A stretch of 5,654 nucleotides of DNA, taken from contig JAHITH010000040.1 in assembly GCA_018817845.1 (NCBI GenBank), positions 1-5,654 of the forward strand, read 5' to 3'. This document shows, piece after piece, positions 4,661 to 5,654 of the stretch. The first letter of the stretch is position 1. Each line of letters opens with the position of its first letter. This DNA is from Patescibacteria group bacterium (GTDB lineage: Bacteria > Patescibacteriota > Microgenomatia > UBA1400 > MFAQ01). The translations under genes were made by a program, and so were the position numbers. The notes under the pieces are model-generated. The model ran no database searches. It was not told the origin of the DNA and worked only from the letters and a program-made list of their open reading frames with translations.

Positions 4661-5215
4661 ATGATTGGTTTTCTTTCGGGTCAAATTATCCACAGCCAAA
4701 ATGGCTCCATAATCTTAAACGTCAACGGGGTCGGCTATCAAGTTTCCACCATAAAAAACATTAAACCAACCAACAGCAAAACCAATCTTTTTATATACAC
4801 ACACGTCAAGGAGGATGAGATCTCTCTGTTTGGTTTTGAGACCCAAGATGAGCTTGAACTATTTAAAAATCTAATCTCCGTTTCTGGCGTTGGCCCCAAA
4901 ATTGGTTTATCGATTCTTGCTTCCGGTACAGACAAAGACATCGTCTCTGCCGTTAAAAACAGCTCAGTTGATTTTTTCTCTGCCGTACCGGGTATTGGCA
5001 AAAAAACCGCCCAAAAACTAATTATTGATTTAAAATCAAAACTAGATAATTCATCTGCTGACCTTACCATGTTAGAGCAAGACTCTAGTCTGGTAGAAGG
5101 CCTGATGGGTCTAGGTTTTGCCAAAAAAGAAATTCAAAAAATTGCTCCAAAAATCAAACCAAATTTAGAATTAGCAGAACAAATCAAATTGGCCCTTAAA
5201 CTATTAAACCAATGA
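4661..5215 (+). CDS. ruvA: Holliday junction branch-migration protein RuvA
   Basis: Junction-binding subunit; tetramers hold the four-way junction and load RuvB rings. The product is 184 residues, slightly under the usual 190-205. The start is ATG 4661 because [10 protein letters not shown] is the canonical N-terminus; an in-frame GTG at 4622 would add 13 unconserved residues read from the upstream repeat. Domain I is an OB fold (about 1-62, with NVNGVGYQV and [10 protein letters not shown]). Domain II has two helix-hairpin-helix motifs, [14 protein letters not shown] (73-86) and [14 protein letters not shown] (108-121). The third domain, about 141-184 ([14 protein letters not shown]), contacts RuvB. 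The linker before it is short, which explains the length. The stop overlaps the ruvB start as ATGA, typical of translational coupling. Confidence 0.97.
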   Translation: MIGFLSGQIIHSQNGSIILNVNGVGYQVSTIKNIKPTNSKTNLFIYTHVKEDEISLFGFETQDELELFKNLISVSGVGPKIGLSILASGTDKDIVSAVKNSSVDFFSAVPGIGKKTAQKLIIDLKSKLDNSSADLTMLEQDSSLVEGLMGLGFAKKEIQKIAPKIKPNLELAEQIKLALKLLNQ

Positions 5216-5654
5216 CCTTAAAAAACTTAAACCTAAGACCAACCGATTGGACCAGTTTTACCGGCCAAGGCAACACCGTTAAATCTATCCAAATCGCCAT
5301 AAAAGCCAGCCAAAAAAGAAAAGAACCACTAGAACATATTTTGCTCTATGGTCCACCAGGTTTAGGCAAAACCACTTTAGCAAATATAATCGCCAAGGAC
5401 TTAAATACCAACATAAAAACCACTTCTGGCCCAGCTCTAACACGGTCGGGTGACCTAGCGTCTATCCTAACCTCTCTTGAACCGGGTGATATATTATTCA
5501 TCGATGAAATTCACAGGCTAAACAAAAACGTAGAAGAAGCTTTGTATCCAGCCATGGAAGACTATAAACTAGACATCGTTTTAGGCAAGGGTCCAGGAGC
5601 CAGAACTTTACGGTTAGACCTTAACCCATTCACCATCATTGGTGCCACCACCAA
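5212..5654 (+). CDS. ruvB: Holliday junction branch-migration ATPase RuvB (3' partial)
   Basis: AAA+ motor that forms hexameric rings on two arms of a RuvA-bound junction and pumps DNA by ATP hydrolysis. The first 147 residues are visible, under half of the usual 330-350, and the frame runs off the window end. [12 protein letters not shown] (8-19) is the conserved N-terminal block. Walker A is GPPGLGKTT (47-55) with Lys53. [16 protein letters not shown] follows, then Walker B ILFIDE (94-99), EIHRLN and [21 protein letters not shown]. The last visible residues are IIGATT, the sensor 1 region. The start ATG overlaps the ruvA stop (ATGA), with no separate promoter or clear ribosome-binding site, so expression probably depends on ruvA translation. 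No defects are seen in the visible part. Confidence 0.97.
   Translation, partial: MTLKNLNLRPTDWTSFTGQGNTVKSIQIAIKASQKRKEPLEHILLYGPPGLGKTTLANIIAKDLNTNIKTTSGPALTRSGDLASILTSLEPGDILFIDEIHRLNKNVEEALYPAMEDYKLDIVLGKGPGARTLRLDLNPFTIIGATT

Noticed and set aside
4738..5124. Reverse-strand ORF of 128 codons opposite ruvA
   Set aside because: It is a shadow of ruvA with no family resemblance; the forward frame has clear conserved motifs.

Overview
The window is a dense, AT-rich bacterial chromosome segment with every gene on the + strand. It uses the standard bacterial code: TGA ends dnaE, ruvC and ruvA, and no in-frame TGA is read through. Three features point to a small-genome lineage such as the Candidate Phyla Radiation (Patescibacteria): core genes packed with tiny gaps, most starts lacking a Shine-Dalgarno but carrying a -10 box just upstream, and tRNA genes without encoded CCA. 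This placement is an inference, not a proof.

Layout. (1) Positions 1-3143 hold the 3' part of dnaE (DNA polymerase III alpha), cut by the left edge. It is interrupted in frame by a 430-residue intein (687-1976) that carries a two-motif LAGLIDADG homing endonuclease. (2) 3160-3696 is rplS (ribosomal protein L19), with a shortened N-terminus and a charged C-terminal tail of about 70 residues. (3) 3718-3791 and 3797-3870 are tRNA-Lys(UUU) and tRNA-Glu(UUC). (4) 3909-4085 is a compact independent transcription unit. It has a consensus-like promoter, the only near-perfect Shine-Dalgarno in the window, a 14-codon lysine-rich mini-ORF, and a strong intrinsic terminator. (5) 4102-4584, 4661-5215 and 5212-5654 are ruvC, ruvA and ruvB (cut by the right edge), the Holliday-junction resolvasome. 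ruvC and ruvA are separated by a pair of related palindromes that also supply the last codons and stop of ruvC.

How the genes work together. dnaE (replication), rplS and the two tRNAs (translation) and ruvCAB (recombinational repair) are housekeeping functions. RuvA binds the four-way junction, RuvB is the ATP-driven branch-migration motor and RuvC cuts the junction; ruvA and ruvB overlap by ATGA and are probably translationally coupled.

The items most worth following up are the lysine mini-ORF unit, whose layout resembles a leader-peptide attenuator and sits just after a tRNA-Lys gene; the apparent leaderless starts of rplS, ruvC and ruvA; the intein in the polymerase; and the palindrome pair at the end of ruvC.
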